From AP-15 sp963716115 (GTDB taxonomy: Bacteria > Pseudomonadota > Alphaproteobacteria > ATCC43930 > CGMCC-115725), in the NCBI GenBank assembly GCA_963716115.1, contig CAVQSZ010000024.1, forward strand, positions 62,001 to 126,000: a stretch of 64,000 nt of DNA. The letters run 5' to 3'. The notes under the pieces are model-generated. The model ran no database searches, was not told where the DNA came from, and worked only from the letters and a program-made list of their open reading frames with translations. Positions 9,337-19,417 of this stretch are shown here, piece after piece. Position numbers and translations under genes: made by a program. The first letter of the stretch is position 1. Each line of letters begins with the position of its first letter.

Positions 9337-10047
9337 ATGGCGGGGAACATCGTTTCGCTCGCCATCGCCGGGATCGCCTTCTGCGGCAGCCATGTAGCGC
9401 TGTCGAGCACCGCCTTGCGCGGCGCGCTGCGCGACCAGCTCGGCGAGCGCGGCTTCCTGGCGTTGTATTCGCTGGTCGCGATCGTGACCTTCGCCTGGTT
9501 TGTCGGAGCCTACGTCAAGGCGCCGACAATCCCGCTTTGGGAGACGCCGCGCTGGGTGGCGCTGGTCCCGATCGCCGTCATGCCGCTGGCGACGATCCTG
9601 CTGGTCGCCGGCTATACGACGCGCAACCCGACCGCGGTCGGCATGGAGCGGTGGGCCGCCGACGACGATCCGGCGCCCGGCGTCCTGCGGGTGACCCGCC
9701 ATCCGGTGATGTGGGCGGTCGGCCTGTGGGCGGCGAGCCACCTGGCCGCCAACGGCGAGCTCGCCTCGCTGGTCTTCTTCGGGGCGATGGCGCTGCTGGC
9801 GCTTGGCGGCGCGGCGCTGATCGACCGCAAGAAGCGGCTCGCGCTCGGCAGCAACTGGCCGCGCCTTGCCGCAATCACCTCGAACCTTCCGTTCGCGGCG
9901 CTGATCGCCGGCCGCACCGGCCTGCGCTGGCGCGAGATCGGCGTGCTGCGCCTCGCCGCCGGCCTCTTGCTCTACGCCGTCCTCTTTCGCGCCCACGCGA
10001 TCTTCACCGGCGCGCCGGTGATGGCGCCCTGGCCGGTCCACGGGTAG
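9337..10047 (+). CDS. NnrU family membrane protein
   Basis: 236 aa, about six or seven hydrophobic segments. VLRVTRHPVMWAVGLWAASH in the middle is the NnrU signature block and resembles isoprenylcysteine methyltransferase-type membrane enzymes. NnrU was first seen beside nitric oxide reductase genes in Rhodobacter, but most family members, like this one, have no denitrification genes near them. The start follows a weak GAGAGG site. Its role here is unknown. Confidence 0.85.
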   Translation: MAGNIVSLAIAGIAFCGSHVALSSTALRGALRDQLGERGFLALYSLVAIVTFAWFVGAYVKAPTIPLWETPRWVALVPIAVMPLATILLVAGYTTRNPTAVGMERWAADDDPAPGVLRVTRHPVMWAVGLWAASHLAANGELASLVFFGAMALLALGGAALIDRKKRLALGSNWPRLAAITSNLPFAALIAGRTGLRWREIGVLRLAAGLLLYAVLFRAHAIFTGAPVMAPWPVHG

Positions 10048-10081
10048 ACTGCCCGGCGCCCTTGGACATGGAGGATGAGCG

Positions 10082-10892
10082 ATGCTGCTGCCGCTGGCGG
10101 GACGCCGCATTTATTACGACCTCGTCGGCCCGCAGGACGGGCCGGTCCTATGCATCACCCATTCGCTGGCCTCGGACGGCGGCATGTGGGCCGAGCAGAT
10201 GGCGCCGCTGTTGCAGGCCGGGTTCCGCGTGCTGCGGATCGACATGCGCGGCCATGGCGGCAGCGACCCGGTCGCCGGCGACTACACGATAAAGGCGCTC
10301 GCCGACGACGTGGCGGCGGTGCTCGACGCGCTGGCGCTGCCGCGGGTGCATTACATGGGCTTGTCGATCGGCGGCATGATCGGCCAGGCCTTCGCCCTCG
10401 ACCACGGTGAAAGGCTGATCTCGGCGATGTGGTGCGACACCCTGCCGGCGAGCCCGGCCGGGGCGGCAGCGGTCAGTGGGCGCGAGCGGATGGATACCGT
10501 GCGGCGGGCGAATTCGCTGGAGCCGCTCGCCGACGCCACCGTCGAGCGCTGGTTCACCGACGCGTTCAAGCCGAGGAAGCCCGGCCGCTGGAAAGAGATC
10601 CGCGACACCGTGGCGGCGACGACACCCGGCGGGCTATCTCGGCTGCTCGGCGGCGATCATGAGCTACGATTTCACGGCCCGGCTGCCCTCGCTGAAGGCG
10701 CCGACCCTGGTGGTGTGCGGCGACGGCGACCCCGGCACCCCGCCGGCCGAGAACCGGCGCATCGCCGCCCTCGTCCCCGGCGCCCGCTACGAGGAGATCC
10801 CGAACGCCCGCCATTTCCCCAATGTCGAGCACCCCAACACCTTCAACCGGATCATGACCGGCTGGCTCGACGCGCAGCGCGGCCTGCGGTGA
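10082..10892 (+). CDS. alpha/beta hydrolase, 3-oxoadipate enol-lactonase-like, with one frameshift
   Basis: About 269 aa once corrected. The first frame runs from the ATG after a GGAGGA site and carries the oxyanion segment ITHSLASDGGMW and the nucleophile elbow GLSIGG. At a CCC run (10625-10627) one extra C shifts the frame. The second frame continues PAGYLGCSAAIMSYDFTAR and contains the late acid region CGDGDPGTPP and the catalytic His in NARHFPNVE. All triad regions survive, so the gene is probably intact and the extra base an error. It resembles PcaD of the beta-ketoadipate pathway, but no pca neighbours are present, so the substrate is open. Confidence 0.75.
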
Positions 10893-10952
10893 CCGAAGGC
10901 GCCTGTCGCCCTTGTCCGCCGCGCCCTGAGGCACAACATTGCTGTTGCAGGG

Positions 10953-11141
10953 ATGACGGCGCGCGAGTTCCGGAGATGGCTGGTAAAAGCGGGTTGCACC
11001 TTCGAAAATCACAAAGGCGGAAGCGGCCATCTCACCGTCATTCGCGGCGGTCACAGGTCGCAGCTTCCGATGCACGGCAGCAACAAGGAGCTGGGCGCCC
11101 GTCTCGTCAACAAGATCAAGAAGGAGCTGGGCCTCGATTAG
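10953..11141 (+). CDS. hicA: HicA-type mRNA interferase toxin
   Basis: 62 aa, standard HicA length. A double-stranded-RNA-binding-like fold is expected; the catalytic His is His26 in GGSGHLTVI, and the conserved HGSNKELGARLVNKIKKEL tail is present. HicA toxins cleave mRNA. The antitoxin gene follows 22 bases downstream, so they form one operon in the usual hicA-hicB order. Base composition is lower in G+C than the flanks, consistent with acquisition. Confidence 0.9.
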   Translation: MTAREFRRWLVKAGCTFENHKGGSGHLTVIRGGHRSQLPMHGSNKELGARLVNKIKKELGLD

Positions 11142-11163
11142 CCGATTTCAGTAAAGGTCGCTT

Positions 11164-11640
11164 ATGTACGCTGTGATCTTCGAGCCCGATGACAACGGCA
11201 CCCTTCTCGTCACCTGCCCCGATTTGCCGGAGGTAACGACCTTTGGAGAGGATGCGCAGGATGCCGTGCAACGCGCGGCCGACGCGATCGAAGAGGCGCT
11301 CGCCGCCAGGATCGCGCGGCGCGAGGATGTCCCGGCGCCATCCTCGAAGAAACGGCAGCCAGTCAAGCTCGGGCGGCGCAAGGTTCACCTGCCGGTTCCG
11401 ACCGGGACGGATCGACACGTGGTTTGCCTGCCACCGCTCACCACGGCCAAGGTCGAGCTGTATCGCGCCGTCCGTGCCCGCGGCGTGTCGAAGGCGGAAT
11501 TGGCGCGCCGCCTCGGCTGGCACGGACCGCAGGTGGATCGACTTTTCGATCTGAACCACCGCTCTACGATCGAGCAGATTGATCAGGCCCTGCGCGTGGT
11601 CGGCAAACGCCTCGACGTCAGCGTCCAAGACGCGGCGTAG
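11164..11640 (+). CDS. hicB: HicB-type antitoxin with HTH domain
   Basis: 158 aa. The N-terminal HicB domain (about residues 1-60, MYAVIFEPDDNGTLLVTCPD) binds and neutralises HicA. The C-terminal half has a helix-turn-helix, VSKAELARRLGWHGPQVDRL (about residues 108-127), expected to bind the operon promoter and repress it. The start is chosen for its spacing after hicA and the full HicB domain. It ends 16 bases before the argG stop, convergent with argG. Confidence 0.9.
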   Translation: MYAVIFEPDDNGTLLVTCPDLPEVTTFGEDAQDAVQRAADAIEEALAARIARREDVPAPSSKKRQPVKLGRRKVHLPVPTGTDRHVVCLPPLTTAKVELYRAVRARGVSKAELARRLGWHGPQVDRLFDLNHRSTIEQIDQALRVVGKRLDVSVQDAA

Positions 11641-11656
11641 AGAGCTTCCGCACTCG

Positions 11657-12866
<1,210 letters not shown>

Positions 12867-12900
12867 CGCGTTCACCCCTCGCTTCGCCGCCTGGGCCGCG

Positions 12901-13428
12901 CTAGCGGCTGATTTCGAAGCCGCCCACCTTTGCACAGGCCGGGATTACGGCGGCTTTCCATGGGCAGCCTCCAACAATATAAGAAAGCCCTCTTATCAGA
13001 ACGGAGGCGCAACTCGTCGCATCCCCTTCATTACATTTGGAGGTATTCGCTCCCACGGCTTTACGCAACGGGGTGCCGACAGCGTTTCCCAGGATGTCTC
13101 GTGAGGTCCGAGCGTCTGAAGAGATATTATAGAAGTCATCCCCGTAGCTGATATTGATGTGTGTCTCTCCTTTGCCTTCTATAAATGCACAGGTACCGCC
13201 GCAGTCACCTTCCACGGAGTTGACAGAATAAGACGGAAATCGCTTTTTTAGTTGGGAGATGGACAGCTTCTCTCCCGCATGAATGAACTGCTTCCGGTCT
13301 CTGGCGCTCACCGCTTGATCGCCGCTGAAGATGAAGCCGTCTTGATGAGCAGCTGCCGGCCCCGTGGGAAACGGCACGGCGCAACCTACAACAATACAAG
13401 CGACGATACATGACCAAGTTCGATGCAT
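12901..13428 (-). CDS. hypothetical secreted protein, low G+C
   Basis: 175 aa. An N-terminal signal peptide (core CIVACIVVGCAVPF, likely cut after PAAA) is followed by about 145 residues with six cysteines, including GDCGGTC and a late GGCPWKAAVIPACAKVGG, so disulfides are likely. I do not recognise a family. G+C is near 50% by eye, far below the neighbours, and codon use follows, which suggests recent transfer. It sits 35 bases upstream of argG on the same strand and separates argG from rlmN, which are often close in related genomes. Confidence 0.6.
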   Translation of the reverse strand: MHRTWSCIVACIVVGCAVPFPTGPAAAHQDGFIFSGDQAVSARDRKQFIHAGEKLSISQLKKRFPSYSVNSVEGDCGGTCAFIEGKGETHINISYGDDFYNISSDARTSRDILGNAVGTPLRKAVGANTSKCNEGDATSCASVLIRGLSYIVGGCPWKAAVIPACAKVGGFEISR

Positions 13429-13564
13429 TGACCGAGCCCCGATGTTCGTGCGGTTATTCTAGTTTGCGGAGAACCCTCCGGTAAACCGCATGCTGAGGAA
13501 AACGTCGCATTTGGCCGGTTCGGCCCGATTTCCTGTAACGCCCCACCCGCCGGGCGGCGCCGCG

Positions 13565-14418
13565 TCAGGAATCCGAATTGCCGGCGGCGGCGAGCGCGGT
13601 CGGCCACAGACGGCAAACCCGGCGTTCGATAAAGTCGACGGCCGCGTCGAGCGCGCCGAACTGGGCGAGATCCTGGTGGCCGGCCTGCGGGCGAGAACCA
13701 GCCTTCCTTCGGCGGCGTCGCCGCGTCGAGCAAGGCGCGGCCGATAGCGGACCGGCACGACCCTGTCGCGCTCGCCGTGCAGCACCAGGATCGGCGCCAC
13801 TTGACCCGGCCGATGACGGGACAGCGAGTCGAAGCGGTCGCGCACCAGCCATGGCAGCCGGCACGAACGGGTAATGGTGCTGGGCGACCGCGGCGACGCT
13901 GGTGAGCGGCGCTTCGAGGACGAGGCCGCCGACTTCGCGCTCGGACGGCCAGGTGGACGGCGACGCCGGAACCCAGCGACTCGCCGTAGAGCACGAGCGC
14001 GGTCGGCGACGATGCCCGCGCCACGAGAAAATCGAGCGCCGCCTCGCCGTCGGCGAAATAGTCCGGCCTCGGTCGGCGCGCCCGGGTTGCCGCCATAGCC
14101 GCGATATTCGAGCATCAGCACGCCGTAGCCCTCGCGGGCAAAGCGGCGCAGGCGCTCGGCGCGGTAGCCGATATGGCCGCCATTGCCGTGGAAATAGGCG
14201 ATGACCGGACGGCCGGGGCGAGGCGGCAGGTGCCAGGAGAGGAGCGCTAGCCCGTCGGCGGTCGTCAGCGCCGCCTCGCGCACCCCGAGCGACGCCAGGC
14301 CGGCAAGATCGGGCCGGCTGCGATCGGGCCGGTAGAGCAGCCGGCGCTGACCCAGGAAAAGCCCGAAGGCGATGACGCCGTAGGCAGCCGAGCGCGACTG
14401 CCCAAGAGCGCGTAGCAA
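13565..14418 (-). pseudogene. alpha/beta hydrolase (BEM46/YfhR-like), multiply frameshifted
   Basis: Starts at a TTG (14418) in the same frame as rlmN. N-terminal membrane anchor YGVIAFGLFLGQRRLLYRP and hydrolase block AYFHGNGGHIGYRAE are followed by pieces in changing frames: FADGEAALDFLVARA and the nucleophile elbow LYGESLGSGVAVHLAV, then GLVLEAPLTSVAAVAQHHYP, then APILVLHGERDRVVPVRY (acid region), then GRALLDAATPPKEGW, then GHQDLAQFGALDAAVDFIERR (catalytic His). At least five shifts, almost all +1, with no nonsense codons and good conservation between them. This is either a young pseudogene or a run of insertion errors. Confidence 0.7.
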
Positions 14419-15546
14419 AACAGGCAGCCGCGGACGGTCAGACGGGCAACAGGCGGCCGGCTCGCGCTCGCCGCGGCGCAGCCTGACGCTCGCCGATTTG
14501 AGCTGGCCGCAGGCCGCCAGGATGTCGCGGCCGCGCGGCGCGCGCACCGGCGCCGAATAGCCGGCGGCGAAGACGATGTCGGAGAAGGCCGCGATCGCTT
14601 CGTCCGAAGAGCACTCATAGGGGGCGCCGGGCCACGGGTTGAACGGGATCAGATTGACCTTGGCCGGGATGCCGGCCAGGAGCCGCACCAGCTCGCGCGC
14701 CTCGGCCGGGCTGTCGTTGACGCCCCGCAGCATGACGTACTCGAAGGTGATGCGGCGGGCGTTGCTGGCGCCGGGATAGGCGCGGCAGGCGTCGAGCAAT
14801 TCGGCGATCGGGTATTTGCGGTTCAACGGCACCAGCCGGTCGCGGATTTCGTCGCGCACGGCGTGCAGCGAGACCGCGAGGTTGACCCCGAGCTCGGCCC
14901 CGCAGCGGCGCATCGTCGGCACGACCCCCGCCGTCGACAAGGTGATCCTGCGGCGCGAGATCGACAGGCCCTCGGGGTCCATGACCGTCTTCAGCGCCTC
15001 GGCGACGTTCTCATAATTGTAGAGCGGCTCGCCCATCCCCATCAGCACGATGTTGGTGACCTGCCGGTTCGCCTGCCGGTCCGCCCCGGGCGACGGCCAC
15101 TCGCCGAGCGCGTCGCGCGCCACCATCACCTGCGCGACAATCTCCTCGGCCGCGAGATTGCGGACCAGACGCTGCGTGCCGGTATGGCAAAAGGAGCAGC
15201 TGAGGGTGCAGCCGACCTGCGAGGAGACGCACAATGTGCCGCGGTCCTCCTCGGGGATGTGGACGGTCTCGACCTCCTGGCCGTCCTTAAAGCGCAGCAG
15301 CCATTTGCGCGTGCCGTCGATCGAGGCGAGAGCGCTCGACACCGCCGGCCGGTTGAGCTCGTAGCGCGCGGCGAGGCTCTCGCGAAACGCCTTCGACAGC
15401 GACGTCATCTGGGCGAAATCGGCAGCGCCGCGGTGGTAGATCCAATGCCACAGCTGTCGTGCGCGAAACGGCTCGGCGCCGAACGCCGCCATCTCGGCGG
15501 CGAGCGCCGCGCGCCCCAGCCCGGCCAGGTTGCGGCGAGGGTCCAC
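14419..15546 (-). CDS. rlmN: 23S rRNA (A2503-C2)/tRNA (A37-C2) methyltransferase RlmN
   Basis: Radical-SAM enzyme methylating A2503 of 23S rRNA and A37 of some tRNAs. The CxxxCxxC cluster is Cys113, Cys117, Cys120 in CTLSCSFC. Next come MGMGEPLYNYENV, the AGVVPTM region and the catalytic C-terminal Cys in RGRDILAACGQLKSA. About 365-375 aa, as usual. No stop codon follows in frame: the reading frame runs straight into the hydrolase, whose TTG I used as the boundary, so the true end is uncertain. IalB-like protein gene lies four bases upstream, a frequent order. Confidence 0.88.
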
Positions 15547-15550
15547 GGGC

Positions 15551-16120
15551 TTACCGCTTGACGCCGCAGGCCTTGTCGATCAGCGCCAGCGCCTGGGTGA
15601 AGCCGGCGAGCGAATAGGTGTCGGTCGTCGCCGGTCCTTTCGCCGGGGCGCCCTTGGCGACCGCCAGCTTGCCCTTGACCATCGCCTCGACGATCTCCTT
15701 GTCGAGGTCCGAGGTGCGGGCCCAGGCGGTGTCGTCCTTGGTGAACAGGTCGAACTTCGCCCCGTCGATGTCGAGCGCGACGCTGCCGCCGTCCTTCAGC
15801 GGGTAGCCGGCGACGAAGCTGACGACATTGGTGACGTTCTCGTCGGGGCGATGGGTCACCATCGCCATCGGCTGCTTGCGCTTGAGGTTCCCCGGCTCGC
15901 TCTTTTGCGGCTCGGCGGCGAGGTAGCACACCTTTCCGGTCTTCTCCTTGTAGAGAAAGGCGCTCCAGGCGTCGACGGTCCCAAGCCGCTGCGTCGATGT
16001 CGACTCCGCGCCTTGCTTGGCCGGAGCGGGCTTCTTGGCTGCCGCCTGCGCCGGCGGCGCCGCCGACAGCAACAGCAGCATCAGCAAGGGACCAAGGCGG
16101 GGGCGGCAATCTCTCCTCAT
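15551..16120 (-). CDS. invasion-associated locus B (IalB) family protein
   Basis: 189 aa from the ATG at 16120 (a start at 16156 would add residues before the signal peptide). Sec signal LLMLLLLSAAPPAQA, an Ala/Lys-rich linker, then the IalB domain: WSAFLYKEKTGKVCYLA, PMAMVTHRPDENVTNVVSFV and a C-terminal Cys (DKACGVKR). The two cysteines probably pair. The family is periplasmic; IalB of Bartonella is linked to erythrocyte invasion, but most alphaproteobacterial homologues are free-living housekeeping proteins. Immediately upstream of rlmN. Confidence 0.85.
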   Translation of the reverse strand: MRRDCRPRLGPLLMLLLLSAAPPAQAAAKKPAPAKQGAESTSTQRLGTVDAWSAFLYKEKTGKVCYLAAEPQKSEPGNLKRKQPMAMVTHRPDENVTNVVSFVAGYPLKDGGSVALDIDGAKFDLFTKDDTAWARTSDLDKEIVEAMVKGKLAVAKGAPAKGPATTDTYSLAGFTQALALIDKACGVKR

Positions 16121-16202
16121 CGCGCAAAGATAGCCGCGCCGGTCGCCGAACGCCACGCCGCAAAGGGTCGCGGCGACCGGCGGGGGGCCGCCGGCGGCGC
16201 AA

Positions 16203-16700
16203 TTATCGGCCGCCCTGGCGGACGAAGTCGATCAGGTCGAGCGTCGGCGGGGCCTGGGTTTCCGACAGCATGAATTGCGCCTGCCCGCGGCGATGCGTCT
16301 GATTGTTGAAGAAATGCGCAAGCACCAGGCCGAGCGGCTCGGCGCGCCGGTCGCCCCGCGAATCGCGGTATTCGAGCGGGCGGCCGAGCTGCGCCGGCGC
16401 GATGCCGGCGACCATGTTGACGATATGCTCGTCCTCGGCGAGGCGGGCGATCTTGAGGCCGGCAAGATCGGCGTAGAGGATCTGGTCGGGCGCGAGGCTC
16501 GGCGCGCTGCGCCCCTCGATCCGCGCGATCCAGACCCGGTCGGCGACCAGGGCATGGTTGAGGACGGCGTGCAGCGAGCCCAAATTCGCTGCGCGCTCGC
16601 GCAGGTGCTCGGCCGCGCCGAGCGCCTCGCAGGCCCGATAGAGCCGGTGGTTGGCCCAGCCGTTGTAACGCGCCAGCGTCGCGAAGTAGCCGCTGGTCAT
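16203..16700 (-). CDS. DinB family metalloenzyme-like protein
   Basis: 165 aa from the ATG at 16700. Four-helix DinB fold is indicated by MTSGYFATLARYNGWANHRL at the start, the first metal His in HAVLNHALVADRVW and the terminal pair in NNQTHRRGQAQFML. Those three His positions form the expected divalent-metal site. DinB-family proteins include thiol-dependent transferases such as BstA-like enzymes; this member's substrate is unknown. Divergent from the GNAT gene. Confidence 0.85.
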   Translation of the reverse strand: MTSGYFATLARYNGWANHRLYRACEALGAAEHLRERAANLGSLHAVLNHALVADRVWIARIEGRSAPSLAPDQILYADLAGLKIARLAEDEHIVNMVAGIAPAQLGRPLEYRDSRGDRRAEPLGLVLAHFFNNQTHRRGQAQFMLSETQAPPTLDLIDFVRQGGR

Positions 16701-16792
16701 GGCTTGCTCCCGGCGAGATCGCAGGGATCGGATATTAGCCGATCGGCTGGGGATTTGCATGCCCCTCCCCAGTCGCGGCGAAACCGGGCAGA

Positions 16793-17356
16793 ATGCGGGC
16801 GATGGACGAGATCACGATCCGCATGGCCCGGCCCGGCGACGCGCGCGGCGTCGCCGAGCTCGATGTCGAGACTTGGCGCGCGACCTATGCCGGCGTCCTC
16901 GCCACGCCTTATCTCGTCGGCTTGTCGGCGCCCCGTCGCGAGGCCGGCTGGCGCAGTGTGATCCTGCGCGAGCCGCGCGACGTGCGGGTGGCGGTCGATC
17001 CGGAAGGCGCCGTTCTGGGCTTCGGCAGCTGCGGGCCGAACCGCGGCGACCGCCCGTTCGCCGGCGAGGTGTTCACGCTCTATGTCGGGCCGGACTGGCA
17101 GAACCGCGGGATCGGCCGGCGGCTCCTGATCGCGCTGTTCCGCCGGCTGGTCGCGGCGGGGCGCCATTCCGCGATCGTGTGGGTGCTGCGCGACAACCCG
17201 GCGCGCTTTTTCTACGAGCGGCTCGGCGGCCGCCAGGCGAGCCGCAAGGCGCTCGCCGTCGGCGGCGCGGAGGTCCCGGCGATCGCCTATGGCTGGCGCG
17301 ATCTGCCCGGCTTTCTCGCCGCCGTCTCCAGCGAGGACCGCAAGCCCGAGCCGTAG
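16793..17356 (+). CDS. GNAT family N-acetyltransferase
   Basis: 187 aa; a second ATG at 16802 (MDEITIRMARPGD) is equally plausible. A standard GNAT fold: N-terminal strand, acetyl-CoA pyrophosphate loop QNRGIGRRLL (about residues 103-112), and the final NPARFFYERLGGRQ that places the acceptor tyrosine. Substrate not predictable. Its 3' end overlaps the ccmG 3' end by 70 bases, tail to tail, which is long for this compact region. Confidence 0.82.
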   Translation: MRAMDEITIRMARPGDARGVAELDVETWRATYAGVLATPYLVGLSAPRREAGWRSVILREPRDVRVAVDPEGAVLGFGSCGPNRGDRPFAGEVFTLYVGPDWQNRGIGRRLLIALFRRLVAAGRHSAIVWVLRDNPARFFYERLGGRQASRKALAVGGAEVPAIAYGWRDLPGFLAAVSSEDRKPEP

Positions 17357-17907
17357 GCGCCCACCGGGCCCGGCGCGGCGCTCAACCGCTGGATCAGCGG
17401 CGCCAGCCTGCCGTCGACATCGGCGGCCGTCAGCGGGCCGACATGGCGATAGCGGATGTGCCCGCCGGTGTCGACGACATAGGTTTCGGGCACCCCGTAG
17501 ACCCCGAAATCGATCGCCGCCGTCCCGTCGCGGTCGACGCCGATCCGGTGGTAGGGGTTGCCGAACCGCTCGAGAAACCGGCGCGATTCCTCGGGCTTGT
17601 CCTTGTAGGCGATGCCGACCAGGGTGACGCCGGGACGATCGGACAGCGCCATCAGCTGCGGCTGCTCGTCGCGGCAGGGCAGGCACCAGGAGGCGAAGAA
17701 ATTGACCACCGTGACGCCGCCGTCGAGATCCTTGCGGGTCAGCCCGGCGGCGCCGTCGGCTAGGCCGGGCAAGGCGAAATCGGGGGCCGGCCGGTCGATC
17801 AGCGCCGAGGGCAGCAGCCTCGGATCCTGCGTCAGGCCAATCGCGAAGGCCACGAGCAGCACCGCGAACAGCGCCGCCGGAACGATAAAGACCAGCTTTC
17901 TCGCCAC
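17287..17907 (-). CDS. ccmG: thiol:disulfide interchange protein CcmG/DsbE
   Basis: 206 aa. An N-terminal membrane anchor (residues 4-25) is followed by a periplasmic thioredoxin fold with active site FFASWCLPC (Cys75, Cys78), the CcmG-type block VGIAYKDKPEESRRFLERFG and the cis-Pro motif GVYGVPETYVVD. Reduces apocytochrome c or CcmH so haem can be attached. Last gene of the ccm group, 14 bases after ccmE. The C-terminal ~25 residues extend beyond the family core and overlap the GNAT gene. Confidence 0.92.
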   Translation of the reverse strand: MARKLVFIVPAALFAVLLVAFAIGLTQDPRLLPSALIDRPAPDFALPGLADGAAGLTRKDLDGGVTVVNFFASWCLPCRDEQPQLMALSDRPGVTLVGIAYKDKPEESRRFLERFGNPYHRIGVDRDGTAAIDFGVYGVPETYVVDTGGHIRYRHVGPLTAADVDGRLAPLIQRLSAAPGPVGAYGSGLRSSLETAARKPGRSRQP

Positions 17908-17921
17908 GGTCCCGCCGTGGC

Positions 17922-18392
17922 CTAGCGGCCGGGAGCGGCAGCCGCCCGCGGCGCGGCGCCTTCCTGCCAGTGGCCGCTTCGCTTCAGCGCGTCGACGACC
18001 TCGCGCGGCATGTAGTTCTCGTCGTGCTTGGCGAGCACGGTCGAGGCGGCGAACACCCCGTCCGGGCGCAGCCTGCCTTCGGCGACGACGCCCTGCCCCT
18101 CGCGGAACAGGTCGGGCAGGATGCCCTCATAGGTCACCCCGACATCGTTCGCCCCGTCGGTGACGCGGAACGAGACGGTGCGGCCGTCGGGGCCGCGCGA
18201 AACGCTGTGCTCCTCGACCAGCCCGCCGATCCGCAGCCGGCGGTCGGCCGCGACCGTCTGGGTCTTGAGCTCGCTGGGGCTGTAGAAGAAGACGAGGTTG
18301 TCGCTGAACGCCGTCAGCACCAAGGCCGTCGCCCCGGCCAGCGCCGTCATGCCGAGCGCCAGCAGGCCCAGCCGCCGCTGCTTGCGGGTCAT
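17922..18392 (-). CDS. ccmE: cytochrome c maturation haem chaperone CcmE
   Basis: 156 aa. An N-terminal membrane helix and a periplasmic OB fold; the HDENYMPREV motif gives the covalent haem-binding His123 with Tyr127. YSPSE after the helix is also typical. Carries haem from CcmC to CcmF. It overlaps ccmD by four bases. The Ala-rich tail is non-conserved. Confidence 0.95.
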   Translation of the reverse strand: MTRKQRRLGLLALGMTALAGATALVLTAFSDNLVFFYSPSELKTQTVAADRRLRIGGLVEEHSVSRGPDGRTVSFRVTDGANDVGVTYEGILPDLFREGQGVVAEGRLRPDGVFAASTVLAKHDENYMPREVVDALKRSGHWQEGAAPRAAAAPGR

Positions 18393-18571
18393 CGCCTGCT
18401 CCCGGGCTCCTGTCGCAGCGCCTCCAGCGCATCCTCGCTCGCGCGATAGCGCCGCCAGGAAAACACCGCGAGGCCGCCGAGAACCGCCGCCGCCACGCCA
18501 TAAGCGGGCCAGACGAAGACGGCATAGCCGCCCATCGCCAGAAAGCTCGCAACCCGGCTGATCGCGGCCAT
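18389..18571 (-). CDS. ccmD: haem exporter protein CcmD
   Basis: 60 aa from the ATG one base after the ccmC stop (a longer frame to 18604 would run back into ccmC). One membrane helix (GGYAVFVWPAYGVAAAVLGG) and a basic, charged C-terminal tail, as in CcmD, which helps release haem-loaded CcmE from the CcmABC complex. Confidence 0.85.
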   Translation of the reverse strand: MAAISRVASFLAMGGYAVFVWPAYGVAAAVLGGLAVFSWRRYRASEDALEALRQEPGSRR

Positions 18572-18572
18572 G

Positions 18573-19364
18573 TCAGCGCGCCGCGCGGCGCGCCGGGACC
18601 GCATCGGCGGCGGCCGCGCGGCGGCTCCTCTCGACGCCGCCGTTGAGACGCAGCGCCAGGGTCTTGCGCTCGTTCAGCCCGGTCCGCATGCGGACCATCA
18701 GCAGGGCAAGAAACAGCAGCAGAAAGCCCGCCGCCATCACCATCAGCGGGATCAGCATCGACAGCGCGATGGTCGGGCCGCCGAACCGCAGGACGCTCGC
18801 CGGCTGGTGCAGGGTGTTCCACCAATCGACCGAAAACTTGATGATCGGCAGGTTGACCACCCCGACCAGGGCCAGCACCGAGCCGGCCCGGGCGCCGCGG
18901 GAAGGGTCGTCGAAGGCGTTCACCAGCGCGATGTAGCCCAGATAGAGAAAGAACAGCACGAGGACCGAGGTCAGCCGCGCGTCCCAGACCCACCACGCGC
19001 CCCACATCGGGCGCCCCCACAGCGAGCCGGTGACGAGGCAGACAAGGGTGAAGGCGGCGCCGACCGGGGCGGCGGATTGCGCCGCGATCTCGGCCAGCGG
19101 ATGGCGCCAGACCAAGGCGACGGCGCTGGCGACGGCGACGAAGAGATACACGCCGAGCGCCATCCACGCCGCCGGGACATGGACGTACATGATGCGGACG
19201 GCTTCGCCCTGCTGGTAATCGGGCGGCGCCACCACCAGCGCCAGATAGAGCCCGGCGGCGATGACCGCGAGGCTCAGCCAGCCGCACCACGGCAGCGCCG
19301 CGGCGCTCGTCCGCATGAAACGCGCCGGGTTGGCGAACCGGTTGATCATCAAGGCGCTCGACAC
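18573..19364 (-). CDS. ccmC: haem transporter subunit CcmC
   Basis: 263 aa, six membrane helices. The tryptophan-rich haem-handling motif WGAWWVWDARLTS sits in the middle, flanked by the two conserved histidines (MYVHVPAAW near residue 60 and WWNTLHQPAS near 184). Attaches haem to CcmE in the periplasm. A C-terminal basic extension is longer than usual but plausible. Confidence 0.95.
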   Translation of the reverse strand: MSSALMINRFANPARFMRTSAAALPWCGWLSLAVIAAGLYLALVVAPPDYQQGEAVRIMYVHVPAAWMALGVYLFVAVASAVALVWRHPLAEIAAQSAAPVGAAFTLVCLVTGSLWGRPMWGAWWVWDARLTSVLVLFFLYLGYIALVNAFDDPSRGARAGSVLALVGVVNLPIIKFSVDWWNTLHQPASVLRFGGPTIALSMLIPLMVMAAGFLLLFLALLMVRMRTGLNERKTLALRLNGGVERSRRAAAADAVPARRAAR

Positions 19365-19417
19365 CGCTCAAGGCGCCCGCTTGTAGCGCAAATCCGCCGG
19401 GGCGTCACCCCGCGAGC

